Assembly (NCBI RefSeq): GCF_003479805.1
Contig: NZ_QUHV01000002.1
Location: forward strand, 62,001 to 126,000
DNA length: 64,000 nt
From: Collinsella sp. AF08-23
Lineage (GTDB): Bacteria; Actinomycetota; Coriobacteriia; Coriobacteriales; Coriobacteriaceae
Direction of reading: 5' to 3'
Both the position numbers and the translations under genes were made by a program. The notes beneath the pieces were generated by a model. It was given only the letters and a program-made list of their open reading frames with translations. It was not told the DNA's origin and did not search any database. This document shows, one piece after another, positions 46,513 to 54,017 of this stretch (the stretch's first letter is position 1; every line of letters starts with the position of its first letter).

Positions 46513-46587
46513 CCGCGAGAGTTAACTCTCGCGGCGGGTTTTTGTCGTTTTGTCCGGATTGCCGCCTCGAGAGTTAACTCTCGAGGC
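46513..46587. repeat. Two perfect palindromes sharing CGAGAGTTAACTCTCG
   Basis: A 22-bp palindrome at 46513-46534 (CCG flanks) and a 24-bp one at 46564-46587 (GCCT flanks) share the 16-base core CGAGAGTTAACTCTCG. Their centres are about 52 bases apart. The first is followed by CGGGTTTTTG and could terminate transcription. They stand between nifJ and the decayed agmatine cluster. Confidence 0.75.
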
Positions 46588-46779
46588 AGCCGAGTGGAGG
46601 CGGGCCATAACTTGAAATGCCCAAACGCGTGTCGAACAGGATGCTGCGCATGGCGAGGTGCCTGATGGAAAAGCGTAGTAATTCGACCATAATCGAGATG
46701 GAAAACGCAAGAAAAAACGACAAAAACGTGATGTAAAAGCGTAAACCTGCTGGTTGTGGTGGGTATCTAGTTTCACACC

Positions 46780-46980
46780 TTAGCTCTGCCAGAAGTCGAC
46801 GATGAGGTCCTCGCGGTTTTTGGTGCCGGTCTTCTTGACGAGGTTGTGCACGTGGGACTTGATGGTCCCCACGGCGAGCACGAGCTCGTCGGCGATCTCC
46901 TGGTTGGTCTTCTTCATGACGACGAGGCTCAGGACCTCGGCCTCCCGCTCGGACAGCCCGTGCTCCATCCAGCTCGGTGG
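46780..46980 (-). pseudogene. LuxR-type regulator, C-terminal fragment (possible aguR relic)
   Basis: On the minus strand the last 65 or so codons encode a LuxR helix-turn-helix: GLSEREAEVLSLVVMKKTNQ, then EIADELVLAVGTIKSHVHNL and a normal end at WQS. Upstream of about 46980 the frame contains no regulator sequence; instead the other strand carries a carbamoyltransferase fragment. In enterococci the agmatine deiminase operon is driven by AguR, a LuxR-type regulator encoded just upstream and divergently, so this is plausibly its remnant. A stand-alone LuxR-domain protein is unlikely given the lack of a start site. Confidence 0.72.
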
Positions 46981-47122
46981 CCATGAGTCCTTGGGCGACG
47001 CCGCACGTGCCATGGGCTCGCTGCTCGACATCATGATGGCCCGCGTGGACCGCCACAAGGACGTCGTCGGCCTCATGACCATGCTCGAGAACCTGCCCGA
47101 GGGTAAGAAGATCGAGGAATGG
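46973..47122 (+). pseudogene. Putrescine/ornithine carbamoyltransferase fragment
   Basis: The frame encodes LGGHESLGDAARAMGSLLDI, MMARVDRHKDVVGL and then MTMLENLPEGKKIEEW. As I recall the enterococcal putrescine carbamoyltransferase, these match LGGHETIEDTSRVLSRLVDI, LMARVERHHSIVDL and CTMVEHLPEGKK, with about 26 residues deleted between the second and third blocks. Both ends of the gene are missing. It would have converted carbamoylputrescine to putrescine and carbamoyl phosphate. The unplaced continuation LPFKGAMMKIAIAVPCIEL (to about 47180) may be a piece of another deleted gene. Confidence 0.7.
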
Positions 47123-47186
47123 ACCCTGCCCTTCAAGGGTGCGATGATGAAGATCGCCATCGCCGTCCCCTGCATCGAGCTCATAG

Positions 47187-47303
47187 ATCTACGACGAGGT
47201 TTGGGGCGAGGGCGTCTATAAGTGCGTCGGCGTCCAGTCCGAGCAGGTCGTCTACGGTGGCGGCAACATCCACTGCATCACACAGCAGGAGCCCTCTGCG
47301 TAA
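47187..47303 (+). pseudogene. aguA: Agmatine deiminase, C-terminal fragment
   Basis: Thirty-eight codons ending at TAA encode YKCVGVQSEQ followed by VVYGGGNIHCITQQEPSA, the hallmark C-terminus of agmatine deiminase with the catalytic cysteine in GGGNIHCITQQ. About 90 percent of the gene (normally around 365 codons) is missing, and there is no start site. The intact enzyme converts agmatine to N-carbamoylputrescine. Together with the adjacent carbamoyltransferase fragment and the downstream carbamate kinase gene it shows a former agmatine deiminase operon. Confidence 0.8.
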
Positions 47304-47753
47304 TGGGCCGCTCCGCCTGATCACGCTTTTCCGCGGAGCGGAAGCGCCCCGTTCACCATGTGCTTCCCTTCGTCATCTCCCGAAGGCCGCCCGGCCCCGT
47401 CTCCAAGCCGGGCGGCCGCATCTCTTGCGGGGGCGCCCAATCTCGTGCGCGGGTGCCCCGTTTACTCCACTGTGATAACAGGTGCGCATATTCTTGTTCA
47501 TTCTTGTATAGAAATGCATAGACAAGCTAAATCTGCAGGATTGATATACAAGAGGCGCAAGGGCCTGACATTTGGTCAATGTGATGAGATTATGCCTATA
47601 AGCTCGTTATTAACGCTTATCGCCAATAATCGTCCGTTCACCAAGACAACTAAAAACAAAGGTCCTTTCAGTGGCACATTGAGGGTATATTGCATAAAGT
47701 AAGCCTGCTGGTGAATATTAGAACCGGCGCCCTACGTTAGAAAAGAGGCAGTT
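47304..47753. other. Gene-free region before carbamate kinase gene
   Basis: About 450 bases with no credible gene. The first part has GC-rich hairpins (CCGCTCCGC / GCGGAGCGG near 47310-47343 and GGCCGCCCGGC / GCCGGGCGGCC near 47386-47416). The stretch 47470-47700 is distinctly AT-rich compared with the rest of the window and probably includes the carbamate kinase promoter or the debris of a deleted gene. Confidence 0.45.
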
Positions 47754-48716
47754 ATGTCCAAGCCTTACGGCAAGCCCGACCGCATTGTCGTGGCTCTTGG
47801 TGGCAACGCCCTTGGCGACACTCCCGCCGAGCAGATCGAGAAGGTCAACCACGCCGCCCACGCCCTTTTGGGCCTCATCGAGCAGGGCAATGAGATCATC
47901 ATCACCCACGGCAACGGCCCGCAGGTTGGCATGATCCAGAACGCCTTCGCCGCCGCGCACGACGCCATCGGCACCCCCTCCATGGACCTGCCCGAGTGCG
48001 GCGCCATGTCTCAGGGCTACATCGGCTACCACCTGCAGCAGGGCATCGGCCGCGAGATGCACAAGCGCTATAAGCGTTGGCACGCCGCCACCGTCGTCAC
48101 CCAGATCGAGTGCGATCCCGACGATCCCGCGTTCGTCAACCCGACCAAGCCGATCGGCCCCTTCTACACCGAGGAGCAGGCCAAGGAGATCATGGCGGAG
48201 AATCCGGACATGACGTTCGTTGAGGACTCCGGCCGCGGCTGGCGTCGCGTTGTGGCTTCCCCGGAGCCCAAGAAGATCGTCGAGGCCGACTCCATCCTCA
48301 ACCTCCTCGACAACGAGTTCATCGTCATCGCCTGCGGTGGCGGCGGCATTCCCGTCGTCCGCGACTACAACAACAAGGGCTGCTACAAGGGCGTTGCCGC
48401 CGTCATCGACAAGGACATGGGCGGCGAGCTCCTCGCCGAGGACTGCTCCGCCGACGTTCTGTTCCTGCTGACCGCCGTCGAGCACGTCGCCATCAACTTT
48501 GGCAAGCCCAACCAGGAGGAGCTCGAGGAGCTCACCGCCGACGAGGCCGAGCGCCTGGCCGATGAGGGTCAGTTCGGCAAGGGCTCCATGGAGCCCAAGG
48601 TCCGCGCCGCCATCAAGTTCGCGCGCTCCCGCAAGGGCCGCACCTGCATCATCGGTGCCCTCGACAAGGCCGCCGAGACCATGGCCGGTCTCTCCGGCAC
48701 GCGCATCACGGGCTAG
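47754..48716 (+). CDS. arcC: Carbamate kinase
   Basis: A 320-residue carbamate kinase, which makes ATP from carbamoyl phosphate and ADP. Family motifs are VVALGGNALGDTPAEQIEKV, IITHGNGPQVGMI, GAMSQGYIGYHLQQ, RRVVASPEPKKIVE and IACGGGGIPVV, with PKVRAAIKFA near the end; length is normal. AAAAGAGGCAG precedes the ATG. The gene looks fully intact and strongly codon-biased, in contrast to the fragments upstream. By position it is the last gene (aguC) of an agmatine deiminase operon. With the upstream enzymes gone, it must serve carbamoyl phosphate from another source, such as an arginine deiminase pathway elsewhere. Confidence 0.96.
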   Translation: MSKPYGKPDRIVVALGGNALGDTPAEQIEKVNHAAHALLGLIEQGNEIIITHGNGPQVGMIQNAFAAAHDAIGTPSMDLPECGAMSQGYIGYHLQQGIGREMHKRYKRWHAATVVTQIECDPDDPAFVNPTKPIGPFYTEEQAKEIMAENPDMTFVEDSGRGWRRVVASPEPKKIVEADSILNLLDNEFIVIACGGGGIPVVRDYNNKGCYKGVAAVIDKDMGGELLAEDCSADVLFLLTAVEHVAINFGKPNQEELEELTADEAERLADEGQFGKGSMEPKVRAAIKFARSRKGRTCIIGALDKAAETMAGLSGTRITG

Positions 48717-48986
48717 ATATCGGTATTCAGCGTGTCGGACGATGTCCGGCATCTGGAATTCCGATGAGCTATCGCTTTGCGTTTTCGCTCGCCGCGCTCG
48801 AGCGCCAAGCCTCGGGCGCGGCATTCCCTGGCTTGTCTCCCTGCTGGTCAAACCGCTTGCGTCCGCCTAACACGACGACGGATGCCGGGTCGGCCTCCTA
48901 CATAGCCTTCCTCTCCTTTGGACGTCCCGGAAAACTGCCCCGGGGCGTCCTTTGCACGTGTCGCCACACATTGGCTGTGGGCGCCT
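48717..48986. other. Gene-free stretch after carbamate kinase gene
   Basis: About 270 bases with no credible gene or clear T-tract terminator. TGTCGGACGATGTCCGGCA near 48732 is a near palindrome and may end the transcript. Confidence 0.4.
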
Positions 48987-49105
48987 TGAAATTGCCTATG
49001 ACTACCCTGAAATTGCCTATGGTTGTCAGCCGCTTGGGCCTCTGAACCGGCAGATTGCCATAGGCAATCTCGTGAGAGACATAGTCAATCTCGTGCGGCC
49101 ATAGG
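48987..49105. repeat. Inverted array of 21-bp repeats (ATTGCCTATG / CATAGGCAAT)
   Basis: TGAAATTGCCTATG occurs at 48987-49000 and 49008-49021, a period of 21. Further on, CAATCTCGTG occurs at 49065-49074 and 49086-49095, also a period of 21, within units beginning ATAG. The two halves face each other: ATTGCCTATG on the left is mirrored by CATAGGCAAT at 49059-49068, and GATTGCC-ATA-GGCAATC forms a perfect small palindrome at 49053-49069. It lies between two convergent genes. Confidence 0.75.
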
Positions 49106-49163
49106 CACTTGTATGTTTGTGGAAGGGTGCTGACTGGATGACGCAACGAGAGGGTGGGGGGGA

Positions 49164-50297
49164 TTACACCCAAAATGACCAGCACGCTTGGGTTTGGTTG
49201 AGGATCTCCTGGATGCCCCAACGTCGTGCGGAGTTGTAGGGGCTGTTGGGGTCGAAGACCTCGACCATGCCGCGGTCGTCGATGCTGCGCAGCACGATGT
49301 AGTGACCCACGGTGGTGAAGTCGCCCGGACTGACGCTGCAGATGACGGGACGCCCGTTTGCCAAGGCGTTGGTGATGTCCCGGCGCGAGGGGTTGATGTA
49401 TGCCGAGTTGATGCCGAGCATCGAGGCACCTTCAGTCATGAAGGACCACTCCGTGGCGCCGGTTGGGGCGAAATTGTTCTCGTCGGCAAACGCCGCCATG
49501 GCGCCGGGATCGAGGTCAGTTCGTCCGGTTAGGTAGATGTAGACCATGGTCAGAGATGTGGGGCCGCATGCGTTGGCGCGCACCGTTCCACCAGCGTAAG
49601 ACTTGTTTGCCCAAGCGGGATCAGTTTGGTACAGGTGCGGCATGGTGCCCTGCGTCCATTCCGAGCGGGGAGTGGAGACGGCATAGGCGCCGACGCCTAA
49701 CTTGTTGGGGTTGACCGCTTGGTTGGCGAGCCGTTTTTTCTCGGCGGCTGCCTCTGCTTGCGCGGCTTCTTCCGCTGCGCGCTGCTGTGCGGACGAGTAG
49801 ATGGCCAGCCCTCTGCCGCCAACAAGCACGAGCGCGAGAACCGCCACGATTACGCGCGGCTGCAGAAGGCGATCGATCCAGGTTGCGCGGGCGAAGATGC
49901 GATTCGAGCGCAGATGGGGATGCGTGACGCGTGATGATTTGAAGGCGGACCATCTGCGGCTTCCGTCAACGTAGGCATGCGAGCGGCCGCGTTTCCCGCT
50001 GAGCCCAGAGCCACGGGCGGCGCCGAAGTTGGGGTTACGGGTGGAGCCGAAGCTGGAGCTGCGGGGGACGCCGAGATTGGAGTTGCGGGCGGCACCAGGG
50101 CCCGCGGCGCGATATGTGCCGCGTTGCGAGCGAGGAGTTCTGCCAGCGCGAGGTTGCTCAAGATATTCTCGCTGGGGCGCACCGCTGATACTCGAGTCTG
50201 CCTGACGTCGACGCTCGTTCACGCCGAGCGGCACTTCTCGCTGGCCGGCAAGGCGAACGGATCGCCGAGACGCATCATTTTGATGGCCCTGGTCCAC
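49164..50297 (-). CDS. Membrane-anchored C39-like (peptidase_C39_2) protein
   Basis: A 377-residue protein with an Arg/Ser/Gly-rich cytoplasmic N-terminal part (1-145), one membrane helix (about 148-168), a short coiled stretch of Ala, Glu and Lys, and an extracellular papain-fold domain. The catalytic set appears as ANACGPTSLTM (Cys), VGHYIVLRSID (His) and VFDPNSPYN (Asp). Such C39_2 proteins cleave peptides or amide links at the surface; some act on peptidoglycan. The start is a GTG at 50297 with TAAGGGGG upstream, since no in-frame ATG precedes the domain. The N-terminal region is repetitive (ARNSNLG, TRNPNFG-like) and may be poorly structured. Confidence 0.82.
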   Translation of the reverse strand: MDQGHQNDASRRSVRLAGQREVPLGVNERRRQADSSISGAPQREYLEQPRAGRTPRSQRGTYRAAGPGAARNSNLGVPRSSSFGSTRNPNFGAARGSGLSGKRGRSHAYVDGSRRWSAFKSSRVTHPHLRSNRIFARATWIDRLLQPRVIVAVLALVLVGGRGLAIYSSAQQRAAEEAAQAEAAAEKKRLANQAVNPNKLGVGAYAVSTPRSEWTQGTMPHLYQTDPAWANKSYAGGTVRANACGPTSLTMVYIYLTGRTDLDPGAMAAFADENNFAPTGATEWSFMTEGASMLGINSAYINPSRRDITNALANGRPVICSVSPGDFTTVGHYIVLRSIDDRGMVEVFDPNSPYNSARRWGIQEILNQTQACWSFWV

Positions 50298-50453
50298 AAC
50301 TGCACCCCCTTACGGTATGCACGGCAATACTGCACATGGTACCAGCTCCAGGGTGGATAATCAGGCAGGATGCGCCGGCCGCGCACATGCGCCTGTCCGA
50401 CGCTTGTCTGGGGTTAATAAGGCGAGTCATTTCCGAATTGAAATCTGGCGGCA

Positions 50454-50551
50454 GTTTCAAACCGCGGTTTTCTCACATAAATGGCCTTGGTAATGTGATT
50501 TATCAACGGTTTGAAACAAACTAACCGTTTCAAACCGTTGATTCCTCACAT
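50454..50551. repeat. Three 25-bp repeats in alternating orientation (GTTTCAAACCG...CACAT)
   Basis: Units at 50454-50478 (+), 50493-50517 (-) and 50527-50551 (+) share GTTTCAAACCG at one end and CACAT at the other, with 14- and 9-base spacers. Adjacent units form hairpins. It lies between the divergent C39-like gene and the APC permease gene. Confidence 0.75.
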
Positions 50552-50919
50552 CGTATTAAGGGGATTGCGAGTTGTTCGCATGGCTGTAGGGGAGGGACGA
50601 GGGATTCGCTGCTGAGATGCGCCTTGCCGCGGCCCGCGCGCTCGCCGATGTCGGCTGTCGTGCCTGTAACCCGCGCAGATGCGCCACGCCCACCGCGCAC
50701 CCGCTGCGCCTCCCGTCGCTGGCCGTTGCATCATCGACCGCTCGTCCCAAAAACGCGGCCGCTCGTCTGCGCCTTGCTTCCGCAAATCGAGAAGCACGCA
50801 AAACGCGCAACGGCAGGCAATATCCTCCAAGGCGTGGAAAAGGCGCGCGTGTACCTCGCGCGCAGAGGGATGGGCCCGTCCGGAACGGAGAGGCCCATAA
50901 CAAAGAAAGGAGGCGTGCT
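50552..50919. other. Gene-free leader of APC permease gene
   Basis: About 368 bases. The frame of the permease stays open upstream but the sequence lacks coding character and a ribosome-binding site until ATG 50920. The composition is very GC-rich; I recognise no riboswitch. Confidence 0.4.
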
Positions 50920-52365
50920 ATGGCGGACACCACCACTCCTGCCGCCGAACAGGGCGGCATGAAAAAGACGCTGTCGCTGTGGAACTTCTTCACCATTGGC
51001 TTCGGCGCCATCATCGGTACCGGCTGGGTCCTTCAGGTCGGCGACTGGATGGTCGTCGGCGGCGGCCCGGTCCCCGCTATGATCGCATTCCTCTTGGGCG
51101 CTATCGCGTTGGTGCCCATTGGAGCGGTGTTTGGCGAGCTTACCGCCGCCATCCCGGTTTCCGGCGGTATCGTGGAGTACGTCGACCGCACCTTCGGTCG
51201 CACGGCATCCTACATCACCGGTTGGTTCCTGGCCCTGGGCAACGGCATCCTGTGCCCGTGGGAGGCGATCGCCATCTCCACGCTCGTGTCCGACATGTTC
51301 GGCAGCCTGCCCGGCCTCGAGTGGCTTCGCGCCGTCAAGCTCTACACCATCCTCGGTGCGGACGTGTACCTGTTCCCGACGCTGATCGCGCTCGCCTTCG
51401 CAGGCTACGTGGTCTTCCTCAACTTTCGCGGTGCCAGCTCCGCGGCCAAGCTCCAGGCCTTCCTCACCAAGGCCCTGCTCTGCGGCATGCTGCTCGCCAT
51501 GGGCGTCTCCATCGTGACCGGCTCCCCGAGCAACGCCATGCCCGTCTTCTCCCAGGTGTCCGGCGCCGGCGGCGGCGTCGCCGCGACCGAGTCCACGAAC
51601 CTGCTCGCGGGCATCGTCTCGGTCCTGGTCCTGACCCCGTTCTTCTACGCGGGCTTCGACACCATTCCCCAGCAGGCCGAGGAGGCCGCTGAGGGCCTGA
51701 ACTGGAACAAGTTCGGCAAGATCATCACCCTGGCCCTCCTGGCCGCCGGTGGTTTCTACATGGTCTGCATCTACTCCTTCGGCACCATCCTTCCCTGGGA
51801 CGAGTTCGTCTCCCAGCCGGTGCCCGCGCTCGCTTGCCTGAAGAACATCAACATGATCCTGTACGTGGCCATGCTCGTCATCGCCACCCTCGGGCCCATG
51901 GGACCGATGAACTCCTTCTACGGCGCCACGAGCCGCATCATGCTCGCCATGGGCCGCAAGGGCCAGCTGCCCGAGCAGTTCGCCGAGGTCGATGAGAAGT
52001 CCGGTGCCCCGAAGCTCGCCTGCGTGGTCCTCGCCGTCATCACCATCGTCGGTCCGTTCCTGGGCAAGAACATGCTCATCCCGCTGACCAACGTGTCCGC
52101 CCTCGCGTTCATCCTCTCCTGCACCATGGTCGCCCTCGCGTGCCTGAAGATGCGCTACACCGAGCCCGACCTGCCCCGTCCCTACAAGGTCCCCGGCGGC
52201 AAGTTCGGTATCTTCCTGGCCATCCTCGCCGGCGCTATCATCATCGGCCTGCTGGTCCTGCCCTTCAGCCCGGCATCGCTCGACATGGTCGAGTGGTCCA
52301 TCGTGATCGGTTGGCTGGTCGTCGGTTTCATCCTCATGTTCGTCACCAAGGCCCGCGCTAAGTAG
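50920..52365 (+). CDS. APC-family amino acid permease
   Basis: A 481-residue amino acid-polyamine-organocation transporter with about twelve membrane helices. The first helix has the typical FFTIGFGAIIGTGWVLQVG (the GAIIGTG substrate loop), and GAVFGELTAAIPVSGGIVEYV and FYAGFDTIPQQAEEAA are also family blocks. GAAAGGAGG precedes ATG 50920. An amidohydrolase gene follows 162 bases later across a hairpin, so the pair may form a uptake and hydrolysis unit for an amino acid derivative or dipeptide. It lies near the lost agmatine cluster but carries no feature proving polyamine transport. Confidence 0.93.
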   Translation: MADTTTPAAEQGGMKKTLSLWNFFTIGFGAIIGTGWVLQVGDWMVVGGGPVPAMIAFLLGAIALVPIGAVFGELTAAIPVSGGIVEYVDRTFGRTASYITGWFLALGNGILCPWEAIAISTLVSDMFGSLPGLEWLRAVKLYTILGADVYLFPTLIALAFAGYVVFLNFRGASSAAKLQAFLTKALLCGMLLAMGVSIVTGSPSNAMPVFSQVSGAGGGVAATESTNLLAGIVSVLVLTPFFYAGFDTIPQQAEEAAEGLNWNKFGKIITLALLAAGGFYMVCIYSFGTILPWDEFVSQPVPALACLKNINMILYVAMLVIATLGPMGPMNSFYGATSRIMLAMGRKGQLPEQFAEVDEKSGAPKLACVVLAVITIVGPFLGKNMLIPLTNVSALAFILSCTMVALACLKMRYTEPDLPRPYKVPGGKFGIFLAILAGAIIIGLLVLPFSPASLDMVEWSIVIGWLVVGFILMFVTKARAK

Positions 52366-52379
52366 CGAACTACCCGCAA

Positions 52380-52416
52380 GCGGCGGGTGACCCCACACGA
52401 CGCACCCGCCGCTTTC
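52380..52416 (+). terminator. Hairpin between APC permease and amidohydrolase genes
   Basis: A 10-bp perfect stem GCGGCGGGTG (52380-52389) / CACCCGCCGC (52403-52412) followed by TTTCC. The T tract is weak, so it may allow partial read-through into the amidohydrolase gene. Confidence 0.6.
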
Positions 52417-52527
52417 CTCCGGGCATTCGCCCGACCTCTCCTCTCTTGTGGCATCACCCGGCCGTGCACGTACCCCGCGCGGCCGGGGGCCAATAGCCAA
52501 TCCATCGTTCCAATAAGGAGGAACATC

Positions 52528-53805
52528 ATGGGTAAGAAGTACGCAATCGTCGGAGGCAAGCTCATCGACGGTACCGGCGCCGAGCCGGTCGAGAACTCCC
52601 TGGTTCTCGTCGACGAGAACGGCAAGATCGAGTACGCTGGCGCCCACCAGGACACCCCTGAGGGCTACGAGGTCATCGACGCCGCCGGCAAGACCGTCAT
52701 GCCCGGCCTCATCGACACCCACCTGCACTTCTCCGGCAACCTCACCGACGACGACACCGACTGGGTCATGCAGCCGCTGCTCGAGAAGCAGGCCGTCGCC
52801 GTCAAGCAGGCCTATGACTGTCTCACCCACGGCCTGACCACCGTGTGCGAGATCGGCCGCTTTGGCATCCAGGTTCGTGACTGCATCGAGAAGGGCGTCT
52901 TCAAGGGTCCTCGCGTCCTCGCCACCGGTCTCGGTTTCTGCCGCACCGCCGGCCACGGCGACTCCCACCACTGCAGCCAGCTCGAGAACAAAGAGTCCCA
53001 TCCTTGGGGCGACCAGGTCGACGGTCCGTGGGACCTTCGCAAGGCCGTTCGCCGTCGCCTGCGCGAGAACCCCGATGCCATCAAGATCTGGGCTACCGGC
53101 GGCGGCATCTGGCGCTGGGACTCCGGTCGCGACCAGCACTACTGCTCCGAGGAGATCAAGGCCGTGATCGATGAGGCCAAGATGGTCGGCATTCCGGTGT
53201 GGAGCCACTGCTACAACAACCACGCCGCCGCGTATGACTCCGTGCGCTTTGGCTGCGAGCAGCTGATCCACGGCTTCGACATCGACGAGCGCACCATGGA
53301 CCTCATGGCCGAGCAGGGCACTTTCTTCACCCCGACGATCGCCTTCCTGCCCACCTGGTACTCCACCTATCCGCCGGTCTACGTGCCCGAGCTGCACGAC
53401 AAGTACGAGGGCACCCTCGTCGAGAAGGAGCTCCAGCGCAACTACGACTGCCTGCGCGAGGCCAAGAAGCGCGGCGTCGTGATGACCATCGGCTCCGACT
53501 CCTTCTCCTTCGTCACTCCTTACGGCACCTGCTCCATCGAGGAGATGTACGAGTTCGTGGACAAGATCGGCTTCACCCCGGTCGAGACCATCACCTGCGC
53601 CACCCTCAACGGCGCCAAGATGTGCCACATCGAGGACGAGACCGGTTCCCTCGAGGCCGGCAAGTGCGCCGACCTGCTCGTGGTGAACGGCGACGTCGCC
53701 GCCGACATCCACACCCTCAACGTCGACAACATGGACGTCATCATGAAGGACGGCTGGATTGTCGATCCGGGTACCTTCGGCGAGGGCAATAAGTATTCCG
53801 AGTAA
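52528..53805 (+). CDS. Metal-dependent amidohydrolase (COG1228/prolidase-like)
   Basis: A 425-residue cytoplasmic TIM-barrel amidohydrolase. It begins KYAIVGGKLIDGTGAEPVEN with the small beta-domain, then GLIDTHLHFSGN (metal-binding HxH), ATGLGFCRTAGHGD, PVWSHCYNN and IHGFDIDE with further metal histidines, and the catalytic Asp in TIGSDSFSF. This matches the COG1228 group that includes Xaa-Pro dipeptidases and Zn-dependent carboxypeptidases acting on N-acyl or dipeptide substrates. AATAAGGAGGAAC precedes ATG 52528. The neighbouring APC permease suggests that the substrate, or its amino acid product, is transported. The substrate cannot be named from sequence. Confidence 0.9.
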   Translation: MGKKYAIVGGKLIDGTGAEPVENSLVLVDENGKIEYAGAHQDTPEGYEVIDAAGKTVMPGLIDTHLHFSGNLTDDDTDWVMQPLLEKQAVAVKQAYDCLTHGLTTVCEIGRFGIQVRDCIEKGVFKGPRVLATGLGFCRTAGHGDSHHCSQLENKESHPWGDQVDGPWDLRKAVRRRLRENPDAIKIWATGGGIWRWDSGRDQHYCSEEIKAVIDEAKMVGIPVWSHCYNNHAAAYDSVRFGCEQLIHGFDIDERTMDLMAEQGTFFTPTIAFLPTWYSTYPPVYVPELHDKYEGTLVEKELQRNYDCLREAKKRGVVMTIGSDSFSFVTPYGTCSIEEMYEFVDKIGFTPVETITCATLNGAKMCHIEDETGSLEAGKCADLLVVNGDVAADIHTLNVDNMDVIMKDGWIVDPGTFGEGNKYSE

Positions 53806-53822
53806 CGGGGGTCACTCCCATC

Positions 53823-53900
53823 GGGGCTCCCCGGTCCTTAGTCTTGCGCTCAGCTTCGCTGCGCTCAGAAATCGCGCAAGACTAAGGACCGGGGAGCCCC
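53823..53900. repeat. Large perfect inverted repeat (27-bp arms)
   Basis: The arms 53823-53849 and 53874-53900 are exact complements over 27 bp (outer end GGGGCTCCCCGGTCC), with a 24-base loop that contains a further small hairpin around CAGCTTCGCTGCGCTCAG. There is no T tract after the right arm. It separates the amidohydrolase gene from the two-component system. Confidence 0.9.
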
Positions 53901-54017
53901 TGCGCTTACCCCGTTGCGGGGTCGGGTGGAGCGGGGGAGTTGGCGCGCCCGGCTTCGGGACTTCCGCTCTTGTAAGATGGTGAGGTGTTGTGGATGGTGC
54001 GGGCGAGAGGGAGACGC

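Noticed and set aside
47358..47702. Plus-strand open frame of 114 codons before the carbamate kinase gene
   Set aside because: Its first half is a GC-rich hairpin region, it has no ribosome-binding site, and the sequence matches nothing I know. It may cover debris of a deleted gene, but I cannot support a call.
50454..50551. Possible small CRISPR array (25-bp repeats starting GTTTCAAA)
   Set aside because: The units alternate in orientation and the spacers are only 14 and 9 bases; no cas genes are present. It is a palindromic repeat cluster.
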